A DNA stretch of 64,000 nucleotides from Isoperla grammatica (lineage: Eukaryota > Arthropoda > Insecta > Plecoptera > Perlodidae), in the NCBI GenBank assembly GCA_945910005.1, contig OX246748.1, positions 8,719,363-8,783,362 of the forward strand, read 5' to 3'. This document shows, in pieces, positions 29,854 to 40,672 of the stretch. Made by a program: the position numbers and the translations under genes. The stretch's first letter is position 1; each line of letters starts with the position of its first letter. The notes beneath the pieces are model-generated. The model searched no databases and had not been told where the DNA came from. It saw only the letters and a list, made by a program, of their open reading frames with translations.

Positions 29854-32800
29854 AGTGTCTAGAACTGAGGAGAAGCTAACGTTGTCATGTCGTGACACTG
29901 ACATCGCATGATGCATCATACATCGTGGACATTGTAGCAGCCGCCAGATGTCCACCACGCTCTTGGCGTCCATAGTCTCTAGAACTGAGGAGAAGCTAAT
30001 GTAGTGTCACATCGCATGATGCATCATACATCGTGGACATTGTAGCAGCCGCCAGATGTCCGCCGCGCTCTTGGCGTCCATAGTCTCTAGAACTGAGGAG
30101 AAGCTAACGTTGTCATGTCGTGACACTGACATCGCACGATGCATCATACATCGTGGACATTGTAGCAGCCGCCAGATGTCCGCCGCGCTCTTGGCGTCCA
30201 TAGTCTCTAGAACCGAGGAGAAGCTAACGTTGTCATGTCGTGACACTGACATCGCATGATGCATCATACATCGTGGACATTGTAGCAGCCGCCAGATGTC
30301 CGCCACGCTCTTGGCGTCCATAGTCTCTAGAACTGAGGAGAAGCTAACGTTGTGTCACATCGCATGATGCATCATACATCGTGGACATTGTAGCAGTCGC
30401 CAGATGTCCGCCACGCTCTTGGCGTCCATAGTCTCTAGAACTGAGGAGAAGCTAACGTTGTGTCACATCGCATGATGCATCATACATCGTGGACATTGTA
30501 GCAGCCGCCATATGTCTGCCACGCTCTTGGCGTCCATAGTCTCTAGAACTGAGGAGAAGCTAACGTTGTCATGTCGTGACACTGACATCGCATGATGCAT
30601 CATACATCGTGGACATTGTAGCAGCCGCCATATGTCTGCCACGCTCTTGGCGTCCATAGTCTCTAGAACTGAGGAGAAGCTAACGTTGTCATGTCGTGAC
30701 ACTGACATCGCATGATGCATCATACATCGTGGACTAGTCATTGTAGCAGCCGCCATATGTACGCCACGCTCTTGGCGTCCATAGTCTCTAGAACTGAGGA
30801 GAAGCTAACGTTGTCATGTCGTGACACTGACATCGCATGATGCATCATACATCGTGGACATTGTAGCAGCCGCCAGATGTCCGCCACGCTCTTGGCGTCC
30901 ATAGTCTCTAGAACTGAGGAGAAGCTAACGTTGTGTCACATCGCATGATGCATCATACATCGTGGACATTGTAGCAGTCGCCAGATGTCCGCCACGCTCT
31001 TGGCGTCCATAGTCTCTAGAACTGAGGAGAAGCTAACGTTGTGTCACATCGCATGATGCATCATACATCGTGGACATTGTACGTGGACATTGTAGCAGCC
31101 GCCAGATGTCCGCCACGCTCTTGGCGTCCATAGTCTCTAGAACTGAGGAGAAGCTAACGTTGTGTCACATCGCATGATGCATCATACATCGTGGACATTG
31201 TACGTGGACATTGTAGCAGCCGCCAGATGTCCGCCACGCTCTTGGCGTCCATAGTCTCTAGAACTGAGGAGAAGCTAACGTTGTGTCACATCGCATGATG
31301 CATCATACATCGTGGACATTGTAGCAACCGCCAGATGTCCGCCACGCTCTTGGCGTCCATAGTCTCTAGAACTGAGGAGAAGCTAACGTTGTCATGTCGT
31401 GACACTGACATCGCATGATGCATCATACATCGTGGACATTGTAGCAGCCGCCAGATGTCCGCCACGCTCTTGGCGTCCATAGTCTCTAGAACTGAGGAGA
31501 AGCTAATGTTGTGTCACATCGCATGATGCATCATACATCGTGGACTAGTCATTGTAGCAGCCGCCAGATGTTCGCCACGCTCTTGGCGTCCATAGTCTCT
31601 AGAACTGAGGAGAAGCTAATGTTGTGTCACATCGCATGATGCATCATACATCGTGGACTAGTCATTGTAGCAGCCGCCAGATGTTCGCCACGCTCTTGGC
31701 GTCCATAGTCTCTAGAACTGAGGAGAAGCTAACGTTGTCATGTCGTGACACTGACATCGCATGATGCATCATACATCGTGGACATTGTAGCAGCCGCCAG
31801 ATGTCCGCCACGCTCTTGGCGTCCATAGTCTCTAGAACTGAGGAGAAGCTAACGTTGTCATGTCGTGACACTGACATCGCATGATGCATCATACATCGTG
31901 GTCATTGTAGCAGACGCCAGATGTCCGTCACGCTCTTGGCGTCCATAGTCTCTAGAACTGAGGAGAAGCTAACGTTGTGTCACATCGCATGATGCATCAT
32001 ACATCGTGGACTAGTCATTGTAGCAGCCGCCATATGTCCGCCGCGCTCTTGGCGTCCATAGTCTCTAGAACTGAGGAGAAGCTAACGTTGTGTCACATCG
32101 CATGATGCATCATACATCGTGGACATTGTAGCAGCCGCCAGATGTCCGCCACGCTCTTGGCGTCCATAGTCTCTAGAACTGAGGAGAAGCTAACGTTGTG
32201 TCACATCGCATGATGCATCATACATCGTGGACATTGTAGCAGCCGCCAGATGTCCGCCGCGCTCTTGGCGTCCATAGTCTCTAGAACTGAGGAGAAGCTA
32301 ACGTTGTGTCACATCGCATGATGCATCATACATCGTGGACATTGTAGCAGCCGCCAGATGTCCGCCACGCTCTTGGCGTCCATAGTCTCTAGAACTGAGG
32401 AGAAGCTAACGTTGTCATGTCGTGACACTGACATCGCATGATGCATCATACATCGTGGACATTGTAGCAGCCGCCAGATGTCCGCCGCGCTCTTGGCGTC
32501 CATAGTCTCTAGAACTGAGGAGAAGCTAACGTTGTCATGTCGTGACACTGACATCGCATGATGCATCATACATCGTGGACATTGTAGCAGCCGCCAGATG
32601 TCCGCCGCGCTCTTGGCGTCCATAGTCTCTAGAACTGAGGAGAAGCTAACGTTGTCATGTCGTGACACTGACATCGCATGATGCATCATACATCGTGGAC
32701 ATTGTAGCAGCCGCCAGATGTCCGCCGCGCTCTTGGCGTCCATAGTCTCTAGAACTGAGGAGAAGCTAACGTTGTCATGTCGTGACACTGACATCGCATG

Positions 32801-32960
32801 ATGCATCATACATCGTGGACTAGTCATTGTAGCAGCCGACATATGTCCGCCACGCTCTTGGCGTCCATAGTCTCTAAAACTGAGGAGAAGCTAATGTAGT
32901 GTCACATGGCATGATGCATCATACATACACATGCGTACATCATGCGTGGACATTGTAGCA
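29812..32960. repeat. Satellite derived from the RING exon 5' end, about 27 units
   Basis: Roughly 27 head-to-tail units are anchored on gctcttggcgtccatag. There are two main lengths: about 120 bp (with catgtcgtgacactga) and about 107 bp (that stretch deleted). A few units have small inserts (actagtcattg or a repeated tacgtggacattg). Read on the minus strand each unit has 5'-flanking sequence (ctcagttctagagact), the start ATG and the first 16 codons MDAKSVADIWRLLQCP of the RING exon. It then jumps back to the flanking sequence through cgatgtatgatgcatcat. 120-bp units keep one frame across boundaries, so four in a row near 32340-32842 give a 177-residue repetitive frame. The right edge (32865-32990) is more diverged. 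Confidence 0.95.
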
Positions 32961-32997
32961 GGCGCCAGATGTCCATGGCGAACACGCCGTGCAATAC

Positions 32998-33160
32998 GTT
33001 TGGTCCAATAAATAATTCGTCCCATAAATATGGTCCTTTCCAAGTGGTCCAGGGGAAATGGCCCATTGCATAAGGTCCAATCATGGATATGGTCCAACCA
33101 TGAATATGGTCCTATAAATTTCGTCAAGTGAATCACCGTGGATGTGGATCAATAAGCTAC
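32998..33160 (-). repeat. Left GGAC-rich flank of MULE remnant
   Basis: Read on the minus strand it is a degenerate series of ttggaccata, ggaccatattcatgg and gggacgaatt motifs. The same motifs in the opposite orientation lie on the right of the FLYWCH/MULE remnant (33968-34190). I interpret the two as long, degenerate terminal or subterminal inverted repeats. Confidence 0.55.
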
Positions 33161-33286
33161 CTAAAATCAAAAACAGTTTTCAAAGTTAAATGTATTGTAG
33201 CAAGTTGCTTAGTTACAGGAGGTTTCAGAATTATTCAGTATTTGTTAACGAAATTTTCCTTAGGGGCTAATATTTCTAATTATGGA

Positions 33287-33290
<4 letters not shown>

Positions 33291-33325
<35 letters not shown>
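33291..33325 (+). repeat. TA dinucleotide microsatellite
   Basis: About 17 TA units. The spurious YIYIYI peptide read through it is not coding. Confidence 0.9.
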
Positions 33326-33327
<2 letters not shown>

Positions 33328-33965
33328 GTGAAATAGTTTACTCCCAAAATGGAAAACCCATGCTTTTTCTTGATCAGTTTTCCAATCATTTTCATTCATT
33401 TAGTAGACAGGCAAACACAGTACTGGAGGTGCGAGGGGCGTCTGACGTGCAATGCACGATGCACAACCAAGGCAGACCGGAAACGAAAGTCACCAGCACA
33501 CAGCCAACGTAGCAGATGAAGTGAGGATGTTCTCAAATGCTTTAAAACGCACAGCAGAAGAACATCCTAATGCTCCGCCAGCTCAAATATTAAGGACAGT
33601 ATTAGGGGATATACACAATGAAGTTTAATGGTTGTTAATGGTTGTTAATAGTTGTTAATGGTTCTAGAAAGGAAGGAATACTATGAAACGGCAAAATAAT
33701 CGTTTGCAAAACAAACATAGGCCTGAAAATCCTACATCATAACAAAATATCAAGGAGAGATTTCTCATCAAGGATACGGGTAATGACGACGTAGCTCGTA
33801 TTCTAAACAGTACCACGTACCAGAACCACGATGTTTAGTGATGGCACATTCAAAACATCACCACAACAGTTTTTTCAGCTCTTCAGTCTACATGGACTTG
33901 GCAGGGGGCATATCTTCCCATTGGTGTTTGCATTAACAGCGAAGCATGGACGAAATGATATGGGT
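33324..33965 (+). pseudogene. FLYWCH zinc finger / MULE transposase remnant
   Basis: This is a broken Mutator-like (MULE) DNA-transposon protein. Seen in order: IVYSQNGKPMLFLDQF and a Cys-containing stretch matching the start of a FLYWCH zinc finger; after a frameshift near 33490, HQHTANVADEVR with EEHPNAPPAQILRTVL (the His-x-His end and the helical 'PPAQI' segment that follows FLYWCH fingers). After another gap come RFLIKDTGNDDVARIL and FSDGTFKTSPQQFFQLFSLH then PLVFALTAKHG, the first catalytic Asp block of the MULE transposase (DGTF). The rest of the DDE domain is missing. The flanks have inverted GGAC-rich repeats. Domesticated FLYWCH genes exist, but the frameshifts argue for a dead transposon. 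Confidence 0.75.
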
Positions 33966-33967
33966 TT

Positions 33968-34190
33968 GGACTTTGTTAGTTGGACCATAATGGTTTTGGA
34001 CATTAATATATGGACGAAGTATGTGCTTGGACTATTTTTAAAGTTGGAACAATTTGTTAGTTGGACCATAATGGTTTTGGACATTAATACATGGACGAAG
34101 TATGTGCTTGGACTATTTTTAAAGCTGGACCAATTTGTTAGTTAGACTATAACATTTTTGGACGTTTTGAATTGGACGATTTGTCCTGTA
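33968..34190 (+). repeat. 81-bp tandem repeat, right GGAC-rich flank of MULE
   Basis: Units start at 33975, 34056 and 34137 (gttagttggaccataatgg ... ttggacattaatatatggac ... gcttggactatttttaaag). The third is partial. The units make a repetitive frame SWTIMVLDIN ... WTKYVLGLF that is unlikely to be a protein. GGAC motifs recur every 10-20 bases. Confidence 0.85.
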
Positions 34191-34214
34191 AGGCTTCGTT
34201 TTGTTGCCTCTCAC

Positions 34215-34895
34215 GACTTGCAGAGTTTAGGGCGCTTAAAACAGCGAAGGTTTTCGCGCGTGGTTTTAAAGATCCACGAAAAAGGCCCGAAAAGAATACA
34301 GACTTATCGATTGATTGATATTTGTGCAACAATGGCTAATCGAGACGTAGATCGGGTGATAATGAAGATGAGAAAGATGTTGATGAAGAATAAAGCCACA
34401 TCCGGATCAGATCCATTGTACGTCGCGTTGGTCGTCATACAGGAGTCCAGCAAGGGAGGGAAAGTCCAAGTGGGAGGAGAAATAATCAGTGGGACAATGG
34501 GGGGGAAAGGGACAGCATGAAAAATGAGCATAGGGATGACTAGATATGCACGAGAGCCCTCCATGAGTTAACCCCCTTCCCCCACCTCTACCCACGCGTG
34601 AAGAGATTCACCTCTCTCACCGGGTTTTCCACAGTTGCCTTAGGGGAATATCCCCTAGATTGATTGATACTTGGGCTTAACATCTCATATTTTTGCAACT
34701 TGGCTAAACGAGACGATGAAATATAAAAATGATATGAAGATGAAATAGGGGCTGTTTGGAGGAAAGTGGCAAGTAGGAAGGCGGTGAGGAATAGGAAAGT
34801 GGTGGAAAATTGAGTGGGGTAGATGTGGACTGCATTTTGTCTGACTTCTCCTCCTCGACCAATCCGGCTAGGGTGGCCCCACCTCAAGCATATGC
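34215..34895 (-). mobile_element. LINE-D scrap, truncated SINE-A, SINE-B copy
   Basis: 34215-34262 is a diverged LINE-D 3' end (tttagggcgcttaaaac). 34308-34515 is a SINE-A lacking its cap. 34664-34895 is a SINE-B with body and part of the cap (ctcctcctcgaccaatcc, ggctagggtggcccc). Confidence 0.75.
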
Positions 34896-34899
34896 CCAT

Positions 34900-35165
34900 G
34901 AATGCTGACATGGGATAAGCATGGATTTATGACTTCTTTCCTCGGTTTTTATTGTATTGTAAGCTACCTCAGTAGTAAAGTATCACAGTTATCGTATGAT
35001 AGAAGCTCAACACATCGTGTTTGGTACATTCTGTCAAAATGTGACGGTACAGTTAGAGTTACGTCACAAGTGTTACATATACTAGAGATACTTTCTTCCT
35101 CTCCAGGAGATACCAACTAGTCCGACGAGTGTGGCCAAGACGAACTCTTGCCAAACCGCATATGT
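34900..35165 (-). mobile_element. LINE-E fragment, diverged
   Basis: It shares, in diverged form, tatcacagttatcgtatgatag, caacacatcgtgtttggtac and gagtgtggccaagacgaac with the 57-kb and 59-kb LINE-E copies, covering part of the last coding region and 3' UTR. Followed by 35166-35300 with no feature. Confidence 0.65.
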
Positions 35166-35301
35166 GAAATAGCACTAAACCAAGAAAACGTCACCAAACC
35201 GGAAGCAAACGTCTGCGAAACGTTCTCTGCAGACGATTGCAACCCGCGAGAGCACTTCATGCGTTGACAGATGTGGTATATTATTATTTATTTATTTAGG
35301 T

Positions 35302-35720
35302 ATGGATTTAGAGCGCTCTTAACGGCGAGGGTCAATCGCGCCTCCAGGATGTGTGTAACTGGCCATTAGGCCCTACTTATTGCCGGTGTTACTGACTGAT
35401 TGATTGATTAATGGGGCTTAACGTCTCATATTTATGCAACGATGGCTAATCGAGACGATGGACGGGTGATAATGAAGATGTGAAAGATGATAATGAAGAA
35501 TAAAGCCACATCCGAATCAGATCCATTGTACGTCGCGTGAGTCTTCATACGGGAGTCCAGCAAGGTAGGGCAGGGCCAAGTGGGAGGAGAAATAATCAGT
35601 GGGACAGTGGGGGGGGAAAGGGGATTGGGGTGTGGACTGCACTATTTGAGCTTAACGTCTCATATTTGTGCAACAATGACTAATTTAGACGATGACTGTG
35701 TGATCATGCCAAGAGGGACG
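35302..35720 (-). mobile_element. LINE-D piece, truncated mosaic SINE, SINE-B piece
   Basis: 35302-35350 is LINE-D. 35396-35643 is a mosaic SINE with the same A-to-B junction as the three longer mosaics (gacagtgggggggg then aaaggggattggggtgtg), broken off at gtggactgcac. 35644-35720 is a SINE-B tail piece. Confidence 0.8.
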
Positions 35721-35813
35721 CACAAGCCGTTCGAACGCCACAGCTACATAGTGCTCGAGAGACAGATCGATAGACTCGATACGATGTATAAGGGATAAGT
35801 AGCAACACATCCT

Positions 35814-36018
35814 CAAGCTTCATAGCCAGGAGGACGGATAAATATCCGTACCCGACTTACCCTTGAGCTGGAACATATCCTAACGAGAGGACAAAGGTTT
35901 GATCGTTCGTTTGCAAGTCCGGAACACCGTTCTAGACAACTAGTATCCAAAAATCCGCCACTTTTATGGCTTTGTAATTTGCAAAATAGAGATCTTCTTT
36001 TGTACGTATCTCCATAAG
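35814..36018 (+). other. Unassigned frame sharing a 16-bp block with 36.8 kb
   Basis: CAAGCTTCATAGCCAG at 35814-35829 is repeated at 36819-36834, in both cases after a similar acacat(t)cc stretch. In one frame the peptides read HILKLHSQ here and HIPKLHSQ there. Beyond the block an open frame (GGRINIRTRLTLELE ...) runs to a stop at 36018. It may be remnants of a duplicated coding segment; no splice or family support. Confidence 0.25.
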
Positions 36019-36084
36019 ATTTCAATTCTCGCCAACACTAGATATAACCTAGTCATCTAGATATTTCCATCACGAATATGTGGG

Positions 36085-36315
36085 ATTGATATTTGGGCTT
36101 AACGTCTCATATTTTTGCAACGTGGCTAATCGAGATAATGAGTTGGTGAAATATGAAGATGGTGGGGGGTTTAAGTGGTAAAGACCTCGTGGGTGGGCGG
36201 GGAGGAAAGGGGGAAGGTGAGGAAAAAGGAGTGGGGAGGATATGGACTGCATTTCGTCTGTGAGGCTTTTGATTGATTGATGGATGGATTTAGGGCGCGT
36301 CATTCGCGCCTCAAA
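36085..36315 (-). mobile_element. SINE-B copy, 5' truncated, and LINE-D scrap
   Basis: 36085-36262 has the SINE-B tail and body ending at gcatttcgtctg. 36282-36315 is a LINE-D end (ggatttagggcgcg ... tcattcgcgcctcaaaac). Confidence 0.75.
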
Positions 36316-36485
36316 ACAGACATACCAGAAGCAAAGCGTTGTGCGTTCTCCAGGAATCAACCAGGAACTGGAGAATCTCCAGGAATTAACAAAACACGCA
36401 AACCTGTCCACCACGATAAGTTGTATATGTTACCCATGAACGAATAACCCGTTAGCCAGAACTAAGCTTCACACCTGCCAAACAC

Positions 36486-36549
36486 AACTCCGAAAATACT
36501 AGAAACAACCTACCCCCAACTCCGAAAATACTAGAAACAACCTACCCCC
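36486..36549. repeat. 32-bp direct repeat, two units
   Basis: Two perfect copies of aactccgaaaatactagaaa followed by caacctaccccc. Confidence 0.9.
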
Positions 36550-36579
36550 ACCTGGATGCGCGATTAAATCCGTGCCCGA

Positions 36580-37038
36580 ATGATTGTTGAGATGCAAACT
36601 AACTCATTCCCCTTGAAAGAGAACAGGTCTAGTCAGTTGTTTCAAATAACATTCAATCCACCAGTGCAAGTGTTAAAACGCCAAAATACCAATTGTAACA
36701 TGGATACAAATAATGATTCCCACGAATTCTTCGAAGAAATTACATCTGTTTCTTCACCTAACATCGCAAAAAGCGACTGGTAAATACTACACAATTTGCA
36801 TGCAGTCGCACACATTCCCAAGCTTCATAGCCAGAAGCGAAAATACAGATTGAGATACAGGGAGATACCAAGAAGTATACTACGTCCAACAAAGGATGCC
36901 CAAAAGTACACCGTAAACACCAAACATTCCTTCAAAGACGAACGAATACATCATATGCGCCGGAACAGACCGCAATCCCTCCCATTGAAACTCACGAATA
37001 ATGTCGCCAAAGAAAACATGGCCGCGGTTTTGATATGA
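36580..37038 (+). other. Unassigned long frame with one stop
   Basis: One reading frame is open from 36580 to 37038 except for a TAA at 36781. It reads MIVEMQTNSFPLKENR ... NTNCNMDTNNDSHEFFEE before the stop and KLHSQKRKYRLRYREIP ... NRPQSLPLKLTNN after. Basic and polar, without recognisable domain. It could be the 3' end of a gene, since AATAAA follows at 37691. The stop and the lack of splice evidence leave it undecided. Confidence 0.25.
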
Positions 37039-38691
37039 TCAAGACGATGAATGGCGATGACGATCAAAGTGAGAAAGGCACCAAATTTAAAGGAACATCT
37101 CAAACACACTGGAAGAACAGTATAACATAGGTTACATTGAGTTTACAACGGAGAAGTAACAATCAAAAGATTTTCTACGGACAGTATGTTATTACCTAAT
37201 TAAACATTAGTAGGCGTAAATAAATAAATAAGTAAATGTTTTGGCCCTTGCTGGTTCGACTTATCTTTTTTAAAATGCATCATGATATCATAGGCCTAAA
37301 TGTAAAGTTAATCTAGGCTACTCACATAAATTCTTGGTGCACTTGTTATCTTTTATTAATTAATTAATACTCATGCGAGTTCTTTAAAGTACATTTTCTC
37401 ATATAGAAGTTTAACAGCCAGCACAAATTACATTCTTCATTTCAATCACTTCTGTTTCATTGCTTTGACCGTATACTTATTATTAATTTACTCTGATTAC
37501 TGCCCGACATTATGTATTATATTATTCATTAATATGCATTTCATTATCTTCTCACCTAAATAGATAAAATGGTATCATTATTTTATGATTGTTATTAACT
37601 TCATTTCTAACTAGAAACCTTGCAATTATATTTTATGCTTGTGTTGTATGTATTGTCAGTACTGTACATGATTTATGTTGATTTTGTGGAAATAAAATGC
37701 GAGTTGCGGCTGTCTTCAATTTTCCTAGCTTGTTCCGGCTCTTCCTATCAAAGATGTTGCGAGAAGTAGCTAGACTTAAGGACTAACAGGGTCTTGCACA
37801 GCACATAGGTAACAACAGCATTCTGTCCCATATTATTGTACACGAATTGTAATATGGTAGTCATATAAAGCTATGTACATACTACATACATTGTTAACAA
37901 AGGCAACATAAACATAAGGTGCACACGCTCAAGTCTTCTGACTTATGTATGCACCTTAATGTTAAAATTAATTACTGTGCAAATTGTACGTTTGAGACAT
38001 TTTACATTTTACACTTTACCATCAATTGTTATGTTATACGTACAACCACAATGTGTGATGTAATTATCATGAGTATGTATTACGCCAATAAAACAATAAA
38101 CAATAAACAATAAAAAAAAAAAGTTTTCGATCTATTCGATAGCTACGTCTTAATATCAGATCAGGTCGATCAGATCCATTACTATTGCACATCAGAATGA
38201 GATAAGCAAAACATGCAACAAACAGATGCGAGACAGCTCTCTTTGCGGGCATCGGTCACCACGTAAAGGGAGGTACCCACCCCACGGATAGATGAAAACG
38301 TGTAGTATAAACACCAGCTTTTAACAGACAGTTGCTTGATGATGTTGCAAGCTATAACAGATCTAAGCCTTATATCGTATTACCTTCAAAGAACTGTGAT
38401 TTGGATGACCTCTCGCCGAAAGTATATAATTATTTTTTATATATAATCAGATTATATTATAAATCGGTATACAATGCTAGACAATATACTCGAAAATAAG
38501 AATACGGCGAAACTTCACCCTCGTTTCATATCTGAAGGTATCCATAGTAATAACGGAAAAGTGCGTCCAGTTATTGTTGTTAATTATAGAAGTGGTTTGG
38601 CAACAATGTATCACACAGTATGTTGCGTCAATTTTGTGACATGCAATGATTGAAAAAAAAAATTGGTCATTTACGTTGTCGGGATGGATCG
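37039..38691. other. AT-rich non-coding stretch with poly(A)-like ends
   Basis: AT-rich sequence without an exon. AATAAA lies at 37691-37696. A run ccaataaaacaataaacaat followed by AATAAA and A-rich sequence at about 38085-38122 looks like the 3' end of a retroposed transcript. A hairpin (aacataaggtgca / tgcaccttaatgtt) lies at about 37912-37958. Confidence 0.45.
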
Positions 38692-38850
38692 ATATTTGGG
38701 CATAACGTCTCATATTTCTCCAACTTGGCTAATCGAGACGAGTGGGTGAAAGACGAAAATGCTGTTTGTTGGATACGGGCACGTAGGAGGGCGGGGAGAG
38801 GGGTAGATTTTGAAGCATAGGAAATAAGCGTCGTCGAGTCGATGATGGAA
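38692..38850 (-). mobile_element. SINE-B variant ending in 'ataagcgtcgtcgag'
   Basis: A SINE-B-like tail and middle pass into aggaaataagcgtcgtcgag instead of the usual 5' half. The same variant 5' end is at 46324-46475, which defines a separate subfamily. Confidence 0.65.
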
Positions 38851-38854
38851 AGAA

Positions 38855-39716
38855 CTCATAGTCGGGTGTTTTCTGGTATTCTAGACACCAAGATACGAAC
38901 TTTGGTCAAGTTTAACAAACATCAAAGGGGTTTCACTAAAACCAACGGCTGCTTTACAAATATTAGCTATCTCAAAGCTATTCTTTAACACGCTCGGACA
39001 GTGGGAAGAGTCACACTGATCCAAACTGACACCTCTAAAGCATTTGACACAATACCGCATTGGGCTATTGAGGATGCTCTCAGGGGACCAATAACTTGTT
39101 ATTGGTCCTCAAAGCTATTATTAAACACGCTCAGACAGAGGGGCGAGTGACCTTAATACAAACTGATATCTCCAAAGCGTTCGACACAATCTCTCACAAT
39201 CTCTAGGCCCAGTAACCAGAGGAATTTTTCAACGGATGTATACTGGGATGCGTACCGAAATCCAATGTGGCCAGACCAAAGTCTTGGTCAATATTAAAAG
39301 AGGTGTAAAGCAGGGCGACCCTCTTAGCCCATTGGTCTTCAATTGTGTCCTGGACACTATCCTCCAAAGGATTGATGATCTATACGTTGGTTTTAAAAGG
39401 GAAGGTTTTGAGATCTCAACCCTCTGCTTTGCAGATGATGCTATACTAGTAAGCGAGACAGATAAAGGTGGTCGTGAACAACTAGCCATGCTTTATGTCG
39501 GCTTGAACGAATTAGGCATGCAACTAGATGTGATGAAATGTGCGGCCATCGGAATCGTAGCCCAAAGGCAAACGTGGGTCACTACCGACCCCCGAATACT
39601 TTGTGGTGCGAAATCTGTCTCAAGTATAAGCGCCAACCAAGTAAATCTAGAGAATTGTCATTCTCTAGGTGCGGCCTTCCGAAGAATGGATAGCTTGCGT
39701 CTCAGGCCATTGGTAG
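38855..39716 (+). pseudogene. R2-like retrotransposon copy 1, reverse-transcriptase part
   Basis: This is the RT domain of an R2-clade (restriction-like-endonuclease) non-LTR element. Seen: HQRGFTKTNGCFTNISYLKA and LIQTDTSKAFDTIPHWAI (motif with catalytic Asp), with an internal partial duplication (the 'TSKAFDT / ISKAFDT' block occurs twice, near 39030 and 39170). From 39236 comes a clean frame MYTGMRTEIQCGQTKVLV, RGVKQGDPLSPLVFNCVLD, FEISTLCFADDAILVSETD and GMQLDVMKCAAIG. The FADD box is intact; stops and frameshifts upstream make it dead. A SINE-B scrap and a mosaic SINE cut it at 39717. Confidence 0.85.
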
Positions 39717-40171
39717 TTGGTATTTGGGCTTAACGTCTCATATTTTTGCAACGAGGCTAATCGAGACAATGAGTGGGTGATTTATAAAGATGAATTGATT
39801 GATTAATGGGGCTTAACGTCTCATATTTATGCAACGATGGCTAATCGAGACGATGAGCGGGTGATAATGAAGATGAGAAAGATGATAATGAAGAATAAAA
39901 CCACATCCGAATCAGATCCATTGTGCGTCGCGTGAGTCGTCATACGGGAGTCCAGCAAGGGAGGGCAGGGCCAAGTGGGAGGAGAAATATTCAATGGGAC
40001 ATGTGGGGGGGAAAGGGGATTGGGGTGTGGACTGCACTTCGTCTGACTTCTCCTCCTCGACCAGTCCGGCTTGGGTGGCCCTACCAGAAGCATACGCTTC
40101 CGCCGGCATAGCTCTCGGGATCAACAAAGCACGCAAACCTGCCCACCACGATAAGGTGGCCGTCCCTGGGC
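39717..40171 (-). mobile_element. SINE-B scrap and full mosaic SINE inserted in R2-like copy 1
   Basis: 39717-39792 is a SINE-B tail piece. 39793-40171 is a complete mosaic: SINE-A 3' half, junction at gggacatgtgggggg / aaaggggattggggtg, SINE-B cap to gggcagg. It is nearly identical in structure to the mosaics at 19.8 and 48.2 kb. Confidence 0.9.
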
Positions 40172-40338
40172 AGGTTCAACACATCATGTTTGGTACATTC
40201 TGACAATATGTGACGTACAGTCAGAGTAACGTCACAGGTGTCACATTTTGGGACAACTTTTTCTCTAGTGAGGAGATAGCCATGAGTCAAACGAGTGTGG
40301 CCAATGCGAGCCCGTGCCAACACAACCTCTTCCCGGCG
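40172..40338 (-). mobile_element. LINE-E coding fragment
   Basis: On the minus strand it encodes LARARIGHTRLTHGYLLTRE, KCDTCDVTLTVRHILSECTK and HDVL. This is the C-terminal 'RIGHTRLTH ... CxxC ... H-x-L-x-EC' segment that ends many Jockey/CR1-group LINE polyproteins. Confidence 0.8.
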
Positions 40339-40416
40339 AGAAAAAATTCATTTATTGAACTTAAGTTAGCTGTTTTATCACACTCATCTAACCATTATCT
40401 ATCTTCTTCGTGACAG

Positions 40417-40672
40417 ATAATGAGGTGCAAGAAGCTTTACCGAAGAGTCCAGAGGTGTAATGCACAACCCAAGGTACATATATCATACATATACAAAGGA
40501 TTGAAAACAATTCCTCGATTGAACTTCTTATTGAACAATTATAAATAATTGATTAGCTGTTTTTTGACACTCATCTAACAAACAATCTTCTTCACGACAG
40601 ATTATAGGGTGCAAGGAGCTATTCCAAAAACACCAAAAGCGAGCAGTCTACCTACAGATATATCTTCTGATT
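40417..40672 (+). pseudogene. Tandem-duplicated small exon pair, copy 2
   Basis: Homologous to 21774-22010. Exon 1 (40417-40473) reads NEVQEALPKSPEV, then TAA. Exon 2 (40601-40657) reads YRVQGAIPKTPKASSLPT and has lost its donor (cagata for caggta), so the frame runs on to ISSD and stops. Acceptors cgtgacag and cacgacag are kept. The copy lies among insertions inside R2-like copy 1, so it was moved here as DNA with its introns. Confidence 0.6.

Noticed and set aside
29812..32960. CRISPR-like direct-repeat array
   Set aside because: Units are contiguous with no unique spacers, and the DNA is clearly eukaryotic.
33831..34145. Frame of 104 residues taken as one protein
   Set aside because: Only the first 45 or so residues are MULE transposase; the rest is the 81-bp tandem repeat.
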